Made by a program: the position numbers and the translations under genes. A DNA stretch of 45,480 bases, taken from Bradyrhizobium sp. SSBR45G. GTDB lineage: Bacteria > Pseudomonadota > Alphaproteobacteria > Rhizobiales > Xanthobacteraceae. The DNA is taken from assembly GCF_030159255.1 (NCBI RefSeq), contig NZ_BSCT01000044.1, positions 18,074-63,553 of the forward strand, written 5' to 3'. Shown in pieces: positions 1-8,798 of this stretch (its first letter is position 1; each line of letters begins with the position of its first letter). The notes under the pieces are model-generated. The model saw only the letters and a list, made by a program, of their open reading frames with translations. It did not search any database and was not told where the DNA came from.

Positions 1-13
1 GGCCCGGGGCCCG

Positions 14-46
<33 letters not shown>

Positions 47-65
47 CCCCGAGCGACACCGCTGA

Positions 66-110
66 TGTGGACCCCCACCCCCAACCCCTCCCCGCAAGGG
101 GGAGGGGAGC
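66..110. repeat. GC-rich REP-like palindrome, copy 1
   Basis: A C-rich arm is followed by a CTCCCC-GCAA-GGGGGAG hairpin. Nearly the same sequence recurs at about 5543-5587, in inverted orientation at about 5367-5411, and as a hairpin-only fragment at 8737-8765. It is therefore an interspersed palindromic element and not part of the downstream gene. An upstream in-frame ATG at 65 reads through it and is not a credible start. Confidence 0.75.
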
Positions 111-130
111 GCAGCGAGCAAGACCAAGAC

Positions 131-850
131 ATGACCAAACTCAGCACCGCCACCCGAAACAAGCTCAAGACCGTCTCGACCGCGACCGTCGCCACCGCGC
201 TGTTCAAGCGCGGCCTGCGCGTCCAGTGCATCCAGAACGTTCATGCGCTCAATCCGGACGCCCCGACCATGGTCGGCGAGGCGTTCACGCTGCGCTACAT
301 TCCGGCGCGCGAGGATCTCAACACGATCGAGGTGTTTCGCGACCGCGGCCATCCGCAGCGCAAGGCTGTGGAAGACTGCCCGCCCGGCGCGGTGCTGGTG
401 ATGGACAGCCGCAAGGACCCGCGCGCCGCCTCGGCCGGCGCGATCCTGGTCAGCCGCCTGCAGCAGCGCGGTGTCGCCGGTGTCGTCACCGACGGCGGCT
501 TCCGCGACGCCGCCGACATTGCCAAGCTCGGCATTCCAGCCTTCCACCAGCGCCCGAGCGCGCCGACCAATCTCACCTTGCATCATGCGATCGAGATCAA
601 CGGCCCGATCGCCTGCGGCGATGCGCCGGTGTTTCCGGGCGACGTGATCCTCGGCGATTCCGACGGCGTCATCGTCATCCCCGCCCATCTCGCCGACGAG
701 ATCGCGGATGAGACCTTCGAGATGACCGCGTTCGAAGACTTCGTCGCCGAGCAGGTCGCCCAGGGACGCTCGATCCTCGGCCTCTATCCGCCGACCGATC
801 CGCAGACGCCGCAGGACTTTGCGGCGTGGCGCGCGAAGAATAACAGGTAG
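131..850 (+). CDS. RraA family protein (HMG/CHA aldolase-like)
   Basis: A 239-residue protein of the RraA fold. Family members are either regulators of RNase E activity or class II 4-hydroxy-4-methyl-2-oxoglutarate/oxaloacetate aldolases. The sequence shows the GGFRD segment (Arg125-Asp126), which in the aldolases binds pyruvate and the divalent metal, and the C-terminal GD-x-I-x-GDSDGVIVIP signature. Those residues favour an enzyme, but many plain RraA-like proteins keep them, so the substrate is unassigned. I start it at the ATG at 131, because the longer in-frame start at 65 would translate the REP-like palindrome. It stands alone: the next gene is convergent, with a repeat-containing gap between. 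Confidence 0.85.
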   Translation: MTKLSTATRNKLKTVSTATVATALFKRGLRVQCIQNVHALNPDAPTMVGEAFTLRYIPAREDLNTIEVFRDRGHPQRKAVEDCPPGAVLVMDSRKDPRAASAGAILVSRLQQRGVAGVVTDGGFRDAADIAKLGIPAFHQRPSAPTNLTLHHAIEINGPIACGDAPVFPGDVILGDSDGVIVIPAHLADEIADETFEMTAFEDFVAEQVAQGRSILGLYPPTDPQTPQDFAAWRAKNNR

Positions 851-867
851 CCGCTCCAATTTCCGCT

Positions 868-990
868 GTCGTCCCGGCCTTGAGCCGGGACCCATAACCA
901 CAGGGCGTCGTTATGGCAAAGAACGCAGCTCCAGCGCGCTCAACACTAACCAACGGTGGTTATGGGTCCCTGCGTTCGCAGGGACGACAC
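868..990. repeat. Imperfect inverted repeat in a convergent intergenic gap
   Basis: The left arm (about 868-903, GTCGTCCCGGCC followed by GGGACCCATAACCAC) is matched by an inverted right arm (about 955-988, GTGGTTATGGGTCCC then GGGACGAC). It lies between the 3' ends of two convergent genes, so the folded transcript could limit read-through from both sides. A similar GTCGTCCCGGC fragment appears at about 45422. Confidence 0.7.
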
Positions 991-1045
991 CGTTGATGAG
1001 GCGCGATCTTGCCAAACATTCAGCTGGTGAACTGGCCTCAGCCGC

Positions 1046-3145
1046 TCACGCCGTCCGATCCGCCAATCCCACGGCCCACAGCGCGAACGCATAGACGATC
1101 GCGACCTCGTCGAGCCGGTTGAAGCGGCCGGAGGCGCCGCCGTGGCCGGCGCCCATGTTGGTGCGCAGGATGACCGGGCCGCCTGACGTCATCGTCGCGC
1201 GCAACCGTGCGACCCACTTGGCCGGCTCCCAATAGGTGACGCGCGGGTCGGTCAGTCCGGCCATCGCCAGGATCGCCGGATACTCCTTGGCCGCGACGTT
1301 GTCGTAGGGCGAGTAGGACAGGATGGTGCGAAAATCCTTCTCGCTCTCGATCGGGTTGCCCCATTCGGGCCATTCCGGCGGCGTCAGCGGCAGGGTGTCG
1401 TCGAGCATCGTATTCAGCACGTCGACGAACGGCACTTCCGCAACGATGCCGGCGAACAATTCGCCCGAGCGATTGGCGACCGCGCCCATCAGCATGCCGC
1501 CGGCACTGCCGCCATGGCCGACGATGCGCTTGGCGCTGGTGTAGTTCGCCGCGATCAGCGCCCGTGCGCTGGCTGCGAAATCGTCGAAGCTGTTGGTCTT
1601 CTTCTCGCGCTTGCCGTCGAGGTACCAGCCCCAGCCCTTGTCCGTGCCGCCGCGAATGTGCGCGATGGCGTAGACGAAGCCGCGGTCGACCAGCGACAGC
1701 CGGTTGGCCGAGAACGACGCCGGCATCGCCATGCCGTAGGAGCCGTAGCCGTAGAGCAGCAGCGGCGCCGTGCCGTCGGCTTTGAAGTCGCGCCGGTGCA
1801 GCAGCGACACCGGCACCTCGGCGCCATCATCGGCCTTGGCCATGATGCGCGTCGTGACGTAGTCGGCCGGATTGTGACCCGACGGAATCTCCTGGCGCTT
1901 GCGCAGGCGCTTTGCCCGCGTCACCATGTCGTAGTCATAGACTTCCGACGGCGTCGTCATCGACGAATAGGCAAAGCGCAGATTGGTTGTGTCGAATTCG
2001 TAGGAGCCCATTGCGTCCAGCGAATAGGCGCCCTCGTCGAACGCGATCGCGTGCTCATCGCCGGATTTCAGATCGCGGATCACGATCGACGGCAGCGCAT
2101 TGGCGCGCTCCAGCCGCACCAGATGGCCAGCATAGAGATCATGGTCGAGCACATAGATCCCGGCGCGATGCGGAATGAGGTCGCGCCAATTGGCGCGCGC
2201 AGGATCGGCCAGCGGCGCGGTGACGATCTTGAAGTCGATGGCGCCGTCGGCATTGGTGAGGATGAACAGCTCCTCGCCGCGGTCGGCGATCGAATATTGC
2301 ACGCCGTTTTCGCGCGCGGCCACCAGCCGCGGCGGTGCCTCGGGGTGGTCGAGATCGATCAGGCTCTGCTCGGAGGTCTCGTGATCGCCGCCGGCGATGA
2401 CGCAGAACCGGCCGGAGGTCGACTCGTGCACATGGGTGAACCAGCCGGCGTCCTGCTCCTCATACACCAGCACGTCGTCAGACTGCTTGGTGCCGAGCTT
2501 GTGTCGCCACACCTGCATCGGACGGTGGTTGTCATCGAGCTTGACGTAGAAAAAGCTCGTGCAGTCGCGCGACCACACCACGCCGCCATCGGTCTCCTCG
2601 ACGATGTCGTCGAGGTCATGGCCGCCATCCCAGTCGCGGACGCGGATGGTGAAGTATTCCGAGCCCTTGGTATCGGCGCTCCAGGCGACGAGCCTGTGAT
2701 CATGCGAATGGCGGCTGCCGCCGAACTTGAAGTAGTCGTGGCCCCTGGCGAGCGCATCGCCGTCGAGCCCGATCGTCTCCGCCCCGCCGTTGCGCGGCGT
2801 GCGGCAGAACAGTTCGTGCTGGCCGCCTTCGCGATATTTGCGGAAATAGGCGTAAGCGCCGTCCGGCGACGGCACCGAGGAATCGTCCTCCTTGATGCGG
2901 CCGCGCATCTCCGCGACGATCGTCTTCTGCAGCGGCGCGGTGTGGCCGAGCACGCCCTCGGCATAGGCGTTCTCGGCCTCGAGATACGCCCTGATGTCGG
3001 CGTCGAGCAGCGCGGGATCGTGCAGCACCTCCTGCCAGCGCGCATCCTTCAGCCACGCATAGTCGTCGCTCACGGTGATGCCGTGACGGGTGAAGGAATG
3101 CGGGCGGCGCGGCGCCACCGGCGCCTGGTTGCTGCTGTCGGTCAT
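1046..3145 (-). CDS. ptrB: S9 family serine peptidase (oligopeptidase B type)
   Basis: A 699-residue prolyl-oligopeptidase-family peptidase. The N-terminal part is the beta-propeller gate, opening with a typical PHSFTRHGITVSDDYAWL segment. The C-terminal alpha/beta-hydrolase domain carries the triad: Ser547 in GHGGSAGG, Asp633 in GLTDPRV and His668 in GAGHGG. Length and motifs fit oligopeptidase B, which cleaves short peptides after basic residues in the cytoplasm; no signal peptide is seen. The ATG at 3145 is chosen because residues upstream in the same frame match no family member and would overlap the preceding gene. It begins 8 bases after the aminotransferase stop, so the two are probably cotranscribed. 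The oligopeptidase B subtype is less certain than the S9 assignment. Confidence 0.92.
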   Translation of the reverse strand: MTDSSNQAPVAPRRPHSFTRHGITVSDDYAWLKDARWQEVLHDPALLDADIRAYLEAENAYAEGVLGHTAPLQKTIVAEMRGRIKEDDSSVPSPDGAYAYFRKYREGGQHELFCRTPRNGGAETIGLDGDALARGHDYFKFGGSRHSHDHRLVAWSADTKGSEYFTIRVRDWDGGHDLDDIVEETDGGVVWSRDCTSFFYVKLDDNHRPMQVWRHKLGTKQSDDVLVYEEQDAGWFTHVHESTSGRFCVIAGGDHETSEQSLIDLDHPEAPPRLVAARENGVQYSIADRGEELFILTNADGAIDFKIVTAPLADPARANWRDLIPHRAGIYVLDHDLYAGHLVRLERANALPSIVIRDLKSGDEHAIAFDEGAYSLDAMGSYEFDTTNLRFAYSSMTTPSEVYDYDMVTRAKRLRKRQEIPSGHNPADYVTTRIMAKADDGAEVPVSLLHRRDFKADGTAPLLLYGYGSYGMAMPASFSANRLSLVDRGFVYAIAHIRGGTDKGWGWYLDGKREKKTNSFDDFAASARALIAANYTSAKRIVGHGGSAGGMLMGAVANRSGELFAGIVAEVPFVDVLNTMLDDTLPLTPPEWPEWGNPIESEKDFRTILSYSPYDNVAAKEYPAILAMAGLTDPRVTYWEPAKWVARLRATMTSGGPVILRTNMGAGHGGASGRFNRLDEVAIVYAFALWAVGLADRTA

Positions 3146-3153
3146 GTCGTCCT

Positions 3154-4341
3154 TTACGGGGTCACGCTCTCGCCGAGCCATTGGATCGCGGCATCGAGGC
3201 CGCCGCGGCCGTGCGGAATCTTCAGCGCCACCAGCGCCATCTCGATCACTCCGAGCGTGCCCAGCACCATCGGCGCGTTGACATGGCCCATATGGGCGAT
3301 GCGGAACGCCTGGCCGCTGAGATCGCCGATGCCGGTGCCGAGCACGACGCCGCATTGCTCCTTGCAATAGGTCTGCAGCACGGCGGGATCATAGCCGCCG
3401 CCGACCAGCACGGTGGTCACCGTGTTGGAGCGCTCCGCGGCGTCTGCGATGTTGAAGCCGATCACCTGGCCCTCGCTCCACTTCGCCACCGCGCGGCGCA
3501 CGGCCTCGCCGAGCAAAGCATGGCGGCGGAATGCATGCGGCAGGCCTTCGGCGAACAGCATGTCCATCGCCTGGCGCAGCGCGAACAACAGATGCACCGG
3601 CGCGGTGCCGCCATATTTGCGATAATGCTCGGCGCCCTCGCGCTCGCTCCAGTCCCAATAGGGCGTGCGCATGTTGGCGCGCTTGTGCACCTCCAGCGCG
3701 CGGGCGTTGGCGGCGACGAAGCCTAAGCCAGGCGGCGTCATCAGGCCCTTCTGCGAGCCGGACATCGCGACGTCGATGTGCCACGCGTCCATCTCGAACG
3801 GCATGCAGCCGAGCGAGGCCACGGTGTCGACCATATACAGCGCCGGATGGCCGGAGGCCTTGACCGCGCGGCCGATCGCCTCGACGTCGTTGACGACGCC
3901 GGAGGCGGTATCGATCTGCGCCACCACGATGGCCTTGATGGTGTGCTCCTTGTCGGCGCGCAGCCGCGCCTCGACTTCGGCGGGACGCACCGCGCGGCGC
4001 CAGTCGCCGCGGAGCACCTCGACTTCGGCGCCCATCGCCTTGGCCGCATTGCCCCAGCCGATCGCGAAGCGCCCGCTCTCCAGCACCAGCACCTTGTCGC
4101 CGCGCGACAGCACGTTGGAGAGCACCGCCTCCCAGGCGCCATGGCCGTTGGCGATGTAAATGTAGGTCTTGCCCTTGGTGGCGAACAGACGGCCGAGGTC
4201 GGTCATGAGGCCGTCGGTCAGCTCGACCATCTGCTTCGAATAGATGTCGAGCGCCGGGCGGTGCATCGCCTGCAGCACCTCGTCGGGCATCGTGGTCGGT
4301 CCCGGGATGGCCAGAAACTCCCGGCCCGCGCGAACGGTCAT
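3154..4341 (-). CDS. Alanine/serine-glyoxylate aminotransferase family protein
   Basis: A 395-residue class V, fold type I PLP enzyme. It opens with the characteristic FLAIPGPTTMPDEV segment. The PLP lysine is Lys198 in SGSQKGLMTPPG, preceded by the VDTVASLG strand with the pyridine-binding Asp. Close relatives are alanine-glyoxylate and serine-glyoxylate/pyruvate aminotransferases, which move an amino group from alanine or serine to glyoxylate or pyruvate; the exact donor and acceptor cannot be read from sequence. The ATG at 4341 gives the normal family length. It is first in a two-gene unit with the S9 peptidase 8 bases downstream, which has no obvious metabolic link. Confidence 0.9.
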   Translation of the reverse strand: MTVRAGREFLAIPGPTTMPDEVLQAMHRPALDIYSKQMVELTDGLMTDLGRLFATKGKTYIYIANGHGAWEAVLSNVLSRGDKVLVLESGRFAIGWGNAAKAMGAEVEVLRGDWRRAVRPAEVEARLRADKEHTIKAIVVAQIDTASGVVNDVEAIGRAVKASGHPALYMVDTVASLGCMPFEMDAWHIDVAMSGSQKGLMTPPGLGFVAANARALEVHKRANMRTPYWDWSEREGAEHYRKYGGTAPVHLLFALRQAMDMLFAEGLPHAFRRHALLGEAVRRAVAKWSEGQVIGFNIADAAERSNTVTTVLVGGGYDPAVLQTYCKEQCGVVLGTGIGDLSGQAFRIAHMGHVNAPMVLGTLGVIEMALVALKIPHGRGGLDAAIQWLGESVTP

Positions 4342-4481
4342 TTGCGATTGTCCTTGATGGGTTGACGCGGCCCTCAAACCCGGTCGGGGCCTTTCGTAGG
4401 TCGGTTTTACGTGGCGCCGCCGCATAAGAAAAGCCGGAGAAGCCGGGGGGCTGGCATGCCCTATCTGGCCGAGCGTCCCGG

Positions 4482-5207
4482 CTAGCGCCTTGTCTCGCGG
4501 CAGCCGGCGGCCTCGGCCTCGTCGACCGAGCAGAACCAGCGTGTGCCCTTGGCGACGTGCATCTTGACCTGCGCGTACCAACGGCTCTGCGGCGTGTGAT
4601 AGATGCATTCGCCGGCGCTGTTGACGTTGCCCTTGATGGTGCAGTCGGGCGAGGGCGCCACCGGTCCCGAAGCCGAGGCGAGCAGGATGGTGCTGGCATT
4701 CTCCGGCGGCTTGGCGGCGCCGAGGATCGTCGTCTTCTTGTTGCGCACGCGCCAGTCCCATGGCGCGATGAACGCGCCCTGCCACATCCCGGCCTTGGCG
4801 GCGCGCGCCTCGGCCTCGTCGGGCTCGTAGTCGTGCGAGATGGTGCGATAGGCCAGCGCCCAGCCGCTGCGCACCAGCCATTTCTGGATATCCTCGCCAT
4901 CGACGTCGCAGCGCGCCACTTGGCGGCCGCGGCGGTCGATGGTGCGTGGATGGCACACCCAGCTCTTGCCGTCGGCATGCTTGATCAGTTCGTCGCGCGC
5001 CGCAACCCCGCAGGTCCAGCGCTCGCCATGGGGGTTGAGGCACAGCTGATCGACCGACGGCGCATCGATGCCGCCGAGCCGGATGCGCGTGGTCCCGATC
5101 ACGACGCTGTCGGCCTCGCGGATCTTGGGAATGCCGGTGATGTCGGCGGCGGACGCGATCGAGGGCAGCAGCAGGAATAGCGCGAGGAGGGCTGATTTCA
5201 TCGGCAT
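4482..5207 (-). CDS. Secreted thermonuclease-like (SNase) protein
   Basis: A protein of about 241 residues. It begins with a signal peptide (Lys, then Leu/Ala-rich, ending ASIASAAD-like) followed by a staphylococcal-nuclease-like OB fold: VIGTTRIRLGGIDAP, then DGKSWVCH, the DRRGRQVARC strand and the WALAYRT segment. The C-terminus is a Cys-containing module (CTIKGNVNSAGECIYH, then RWFCSVDEAEAAGCR) that I recognise as a common appendage on rhizobial thermonuclease-family proteins. Two ATGs (5207 and 5201) are both compatible with the signal peptide, and a longer start at 5312 would bury it. Calcium-dependent nuclease activity is typical of the fold but not proven here, because the canonical arginine/glutamate set is only partly evident. 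Confidence 0.82.
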   Translation of the reverse strand: MPMKSALLALFLLLPSIASAADITGIPKIREADSVVIGTTRIRLGGIDAPSVDQLCLNPHGERWTCGVAARDELIKHADGKSWVCHPRTIDRRGRQVARCDVDGEDIQKWLVRSGWALAYRTISHDYEPDEAEARAAKAGMWQGAFIAPWDWRVRNKKTTILGAAKPPENASTILLASASGPVAPSPDCTIKGNVNSAGECIYHTPQSRWYAQVKMHVAKGTRWFCSVDEAEAAGCRETRR

Positions 5208-5606
5208 GAACGGCGCGGGACGTCCTTGGGGATGGAAGCTTGGGATGGTGCCCAGCAATTGTGCGGCGGATCCGCCCGCCGTTCCAGCCCCGTCATTGCC
5301 TGAGCCACTCAACTTCGCGCGATGGTGGCTGAGAGTTGAATTCGAGCTATCGCCACAACGGCAGCGCGCTCCCCTCCCCCTTGCGGGGAGGGGTCGGGGG
5401 TGGGGGTCCGCGAGTGCTGAACTCAGCTGTTGTGCGAGATCACGCCAAGCCTTTCGCCGAGACCTTCGGCTACGGTCCTTGCGAAGCGGAGCGAAACGCT
5501 GACGTCCTCAGCGGCACCTCCTGTCATCACTTGGAGCGTGACTCGTGGACCCCCACCCCCAACCCCTCCCCGCAAGGGGGAGGGGAGCAGACCGCCGTCG
5601 GCTCCC
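5208..5606. repeat. Gap with two oppositely oriented REP-like palindromes
   Basis: No gene is supported in these 399 bases. A copy of the GC-rich palindrome (CCCCTCCCCCTTGCGGGGAGGGG, then TGGGGGTCC) lies at about 5367-5411. A second copy in the opposite orientation (GGACCCCCACCCCCAA, then the GCAA hairpin) lies at about 5543-5587. The pair form a large imperfect inverted repeat enclosing about 130 bases of unremarkable sequence. Confidence 0.75.
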
Positions 5607-7430
5607 TCACCGCACCACGGCCCGCCGGGCCAGCGCCAGGCCCATCAGCACGAAGGCTGATGTGACTTCGGGGCCGCCGACCAGGATGCGGGTCGGGGTC
5701 TTCATCTTGTTCCACTCATAGGCGCGGTACGGATGCCGCCGGCCGCCTTCGCCGAACGATGCGACGATGCAATGCACCGCCGGCGCGAAGCTCGCGGCAT
5801 TGCCGCCGAGATGGCCAAGCGCGATCAGCGCCAGCGCCGCGTCGAACGGGTTCATCTCGCGGCCGACCAGCTCGTCCTCGACATAGCCGAGCACGCGCAA
5901 GCGGATCAGCTCGAAGGCGCCGTCCGGATCGATCGCCTGCCGTGCCGCCGGCGGCAGCGCCATGAAGGCGTGGTAGCAGCGTCCGAAATAGGCGCAATAC
6001 AGCTCCGGCAGATAATAGATGTGCGAGCGCGGATCGGCGAAGGCGCCGCTCAGCACCAGCCGCTGCTGGAAGCCGATGATCCGCCGGATGACGTCCAGGC
6101 GATGCTGCGTTTCCAGGATCTGCCAGCGTGCGAGGTTGCGGAACGACACCTCGAGCACGTCGAGATTCAGGGTCGGATCGAGATCGTTGCCGTAGGGCCG
6201 CTCGCCGGCCATGCTGTCGATCCAGGTCGCGATGCCGCCGTCATAGTCGATGTTGTCGTTGATCGGCACCGTCACCCGCGGCTCGTTGCCGCCGGCCCGC
6301 ACCTGATAGCCGGCATAGAAATCGACCAGCGGCTGATCGAGGATCGGATCGTTCGAGCCGGCCTGCGTCGCGGCCGAGAACGAGCACGCCGTGGTGTCGC
6401 AATCGGGCACGTAGACGCCGAAGCCGAGGTCCTGCTTGATCTGGGTGAAGAAGCGCGAGAAGCGCGGATGCGGCGGCGGCGCCAGCGCCGTGACGACGTT
6501 GTAGGTCTTGCCGTCGGCGCCCCGCACCTCCTCGCGGCTGATGGTCAGGCAGAAGTCGACCATGTCAGCGACCGCGCTGCGCGCCGCGCTGGCCTGCGCG
6601 GACGAAGCGAGGCCGGTCTCGACATAGCTCAGCAGCGCCTCGGTGAAGAACGCGTCGTAATAGGCCGAGCGGTGGCGGATCTGCACCGGCTCCCACATCG
6701 GCTCGGCGATGCCGCGCCACGGCGGATTGATCACGGCCGCCGCCGGCGAGCGCGCGATGAAGACGCGCGCGAGGTTGAACATCAGGGTCGAGTTCTTGTA
6801 GCCGCGGGCATCGAGGCCTTGCAGGGCCATCGTGACCTCGCGGCCCTTGATGTCGGGGTCGCCGATCAGGTTGAACGCCGCATAGGTCGGGATGAAGCCG
6901 TTGCGGCTGAACGACCCCAGCAGGTCGGCGCCGCAGGCGCGGATCACGCGGTCGATCTCATCAGCGCCGGGCATCGCCACCGCCTCGGTCCGGCGCGGCG
7001 GCGCTGGGTGATGCAGCGCGACGCTGTCGACCAGATCAGCGATCGGGCGGCCGACCTCCTCCCAGTCCGGCGTCGGATTGTCGCGGGCGAGAACCAGCGC
7101 CTGGCGCAGCGCATTGAGGCGAGCCGGATCGTTCAGCTCCGGCAATCCGGCGCGGCGCAGCAGCGCGCGCAGCGCGGGGTTGCCGAGCGCGGTCCGATAG
7201 AATTTCGACAGATGCGGGTCGCCGCTCCCGGGCTGGCGCAGGATGGGATCGCAGACCTCGTAGAGCGAGGGACCATCCTTCCGGGCCGTGAGCGCGCGAC
7301 AGGCGGCTCCGGCGAAATATTGCAAACTCAACGTCGGACTCGCGGGTTGTCGGGGCGGGGACAGACGACATGCACGGCTCGAGACGCCCGGCAAACGGCT
7401 CGCACGCGCATCCATCGCGCAAGCTCGCAT
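5607..7430 (-). CDS. Conserved-looking protein of unknown function, about 600 aa
   Basis: A 607-residue reading frame with strongly coding-like composition, which I do not recognise. Visible landmarks are a predicted-helical N-terminal half (DEIDRVIRACGADLLGSF, GLDARGYKNSTLMFN), a central NDNIDYDGGIATWID segment, and a Cys/Tyr-rich ELYCAYFGRCYHAF stretch followed by Ala/Leu-rich helices. A Cys pair (PDCDTTACSF) may form a disulfide. No convincing signal peptide is seen, though a hydrophobic LSLQYFAGAACRAL stretch near residue 35 could mark a later non-ATG start. Alternative starts include an ATG at 7415. Helical repeats such as an alpha/alpha toroid would fit, but this is speculation. It lies alone, divergent from the pseudo-caspase gene at 7762. 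Confidence 0.75.
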   Translation of the reverse strand: MRACAMDARASRLPGVSSRACRLSPPRQPASPTLSLQYFAGAACRALTARKDGPSLYEVCDPILRQPGSGDPHLSKFYRTALGNPALRALLRRAGLPELNDPARLNALRQALVLARDNPTPDWEEVGRPIADLVDSVALHHPAPPRRTEAVAMPGADEIDRVIRACGADLLGSFSRNGFIPTYAAFNLIGDPDIKGREVTMALQGLDARGYKNSTLMFNLARVFIARSPAAAVINPPWRGIAEPMWEPVQIRHRSAYYDAFFTEALLSYVETGLASSAQASAARSAVADMVDFCLTISREEVRGADGKTYNVVTALAPPPHPRFSRFFTQIKQDLGFGVYVPDCDTTACSFSAATQAGSNDPILDQPLVDFYAGYQVRAGGNEPRVTVPINDNIDYDGGIATWIDSMAGERPYGNDLDPTLNLDVLEVSFRNLARWQILETQHRLDVIRRIIGFQQRLVLSGAFADPRSHIYYLPELYCAYFGRCYHAFMALPPAARQAIDPDGAFELIRLRVLGYVEDELVGREMNPFDAALALIALGHLGGNAASFAPAVHCIVASFGEGGRRHPYRAYEWNKMKTPTRILVGGPEVTSAFVLMGLALARRAVVR

Positions 7431-7761
7431 GCGCGGCGGCCAAAGACAACGTGACCGGGATCACGGCGCGCGCTGTGGATCTGGCGGCAATATGGCGTCC
7501 GGGCGGTCCCGCCGCGGCCGTTCCGGGATCCGCGCCATGGTTAAATTTGCGTTTCTCTTCAAGTGCTTGAAATGTCAATGGTGTTCCGATGTTGCCTCGC
7601 TTGCGGGTTCGGGTTAAGCCTTTCTTCGTTGCGGTGCCGCAATTTGCGCGCAAAGTGACGACACATCGTCTCGCAACCCCTCAAACCTCAGAGGCGCCAG
7701 CGCGACCAAAGGGTGCGACCCTTTGGCGATGACCGGACCGGCTCGGACCAGGATTGACGTG
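7431..7761. other. Divergent intergenic region with a small dyad
   Basis: These 331 bases separate two divergent genes and should hold both promoters. The clearest structure is a dyad TTCAAG-N2-CTTGAA at 7558-7571 in the most AT-rich part. A TTGAAA at 7567-7572 could be a -35 element for the rightward gene, but no good -10 follows at the right distance. No further gene is supported. Confidence 0.4.
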
Positions 7762-8622
7762 ATGACCGCAAGGCAGCCCTCTCTTTCTCGCCGATCGGCC
7801 GTGATCGCCGCCGCGCTTCTCTGCACGGTGTCGCTCGCGCTCGGCGCACATGCTGCCCTGAACAAGCGTTCGCCCGATGCCGGCAAGTCCGCTGCGACCG
7901 AGCAGAGCGCTGCGCTCGGCAATGGCGCGCGCCTCGCCCTCGTCATCGGCAATGCGCATTATCCCGACGCCAATGCGCCGCTGGCCCAGCCGATCAACGA
8001 CGCCCGCGCGCTGACCGGCGCGCTGCGCCGCGACGGCTTCGACGTCGACATCGTCGAGGATGCGACCAGGGAGGACATGAGCCGCGCGATCGAGCGGCTG
8101 AAATCCAGGATCAAGCCGGATTCGGTGGTGATGCTGTTCTTCGGCGGCTACGCCATCCAGGCCGGACGCGAGAGCTACATGATCCCGGTCGACGCCAGGA
8201 TCTGGAAGGAAGCCGACGTGCGCCGCGAGGGCACCAGCATCGAGCAGGTGCTCGACGCCGTCCGCGAGCAGGGCGCGCGCGCCAAGCTCCTCGTCGTCGA
8301 CGCCTCGCGCCGCAATCCCTATGAACGCCGTTTCCGCGCCTATTCGCACGGCCTCGCGCCGATCTCCGCTCCCGCCAACGCGCTGATCCTGTCGTCGGCG
8401 ACGCCGGGCAAGGTGCTGGATGATCCGAACGGCCAGAGCAACAGCGTGCTGGTGTCGGAGCTGCTGCGCCAGATCGGCAAGACCGCGAGCGCCGAGGCCG
8501 TGTTCACCAAGACCCGCAACGCGATCGTGCGCAGCTCCGACGGCGAGCAGGTGCCGATGATGTCCTCGTCGCTGGTCGAAGACATCCGCCTGAGCACCGA
8601 CGTCGCCAACGCCGGCAGCTGA
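7762..8622 (+). CDS. Exported caspase-like protein lacking the catalytic dyad (Tyr/Ser)
   Basis: A 286-residue protein with an N-terminal membrane/signal segment (residues 12-32) followed by a caspase/metacaspase (peptidase C14) fold: RLALVIGNAHYP, the PINDARAL helix, and the VMLFFGGYAIQ and LLVVDASRRNPYERRF strands. In active family members these last two strands carry the catalytic His (SGHG) and Cys (DACR). Here they read Tyr130 and Ser182, so cysteine-protease activity is not expected. It is paralogous to the N-terminal domain of the protein at 13773, which has the same two replacements, but it lacks the proline-rich and TPR parts. The ATG at 7762 is preceded by GGA at 7751-7753; an ATG at 7723 is also in frame. 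The downstream RND adaptor is convergent. Likely role: a non-catalytic periplasmic or membrane-anchored binding or scaffold domain. Confidence 0.85.
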   Translation: MTARQPSLSRRSAVIAAALLCTVSLALGAHAALNKRSPDAGKSAATEQSAALGNGARLALVIGNAHYPDANAPLAQPINDARALTGALRRDGFDVDIVEDATREDMSRAIERLKSRIKPDSVVMLFFGGYAIQAGRESYMIPVDARIWKEADVRREGTSIEQVLDAVREQGARAKLLVVDASRRNPYERRFRAYSHGLAPISAPANALILSSATPGKVLDDPNGQSNSVLVSELLRQIGKTASAEAVFTKTRNAIVRSSDGEQVPMMSSSLVEDIRLSTDVANAGS

Positions 8623-8734
8623 GGCTGTCACTACAGTTCAGCACATCTCCGCTTACTGCCGAGTTCGACGGCCTCCAACTTCTTCCGTGGAGGCTCAGTC
8701 GCGTTGTAAGCGACACGCTCGCCACGCCGACGGT

Positions 8735-8767
8735 CGGCTCCCCTCCCCGCAAGGGGGAGGGGAGCGA
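8735..8767. repeat. REP-like hairpin fragment
   Basis: A GCTCCCCTCCCC-GCAA-GGGGGAGGGGAGC hairpin identical in core to the elements at 66-110 and 5543-5587 but without the C-rich flank. It sits between the 3' ends of the pseudo-caspase and adaptor genes, so it may act as a bidirectional transcript end or stabiliser. No poly-T tract follows. Confidence 0.7.
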
Positions 8768-8798
8768 CCGCGTCTGCCGCTCTGCTCGGCTACCTCGC

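Noticed and set aside
1514..3370. Long plus-strand open frame (618 codons) opposite the S9 peptidase gene
   Set aside because: It is an antisense shadow caused by high GC third positions. The translation is Arg/Ala/Val-rich without motifs, while the minus strand encodes a complete peptidase with its triad.
3389..4978. 529-codon minus-strand frame in another register over the aminotransferase gene
   Set aside because: Arg/Pro/Ala-rich out-of-frame translation; the aminotransferase frame holds the PLP lysine and conserved segments.
5733..7454. 573-codon plus-strand frame opposite the unknown 607-residue protein
   Set aside because: Composition is that of a shadow frame (Arg/Ala/Asp/Val-rich, no motifs). 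The minus-strand frame has more protein-like composition, with Tyr/Phe/Asn-rich conserved-looking segments.
7558..7571. TTCAAG-N2-CTTGAA dyad as a named operator
   Set aside because: The half-sites are short and match no regulator family that I can name, so it is noted only in the intergenic entry.
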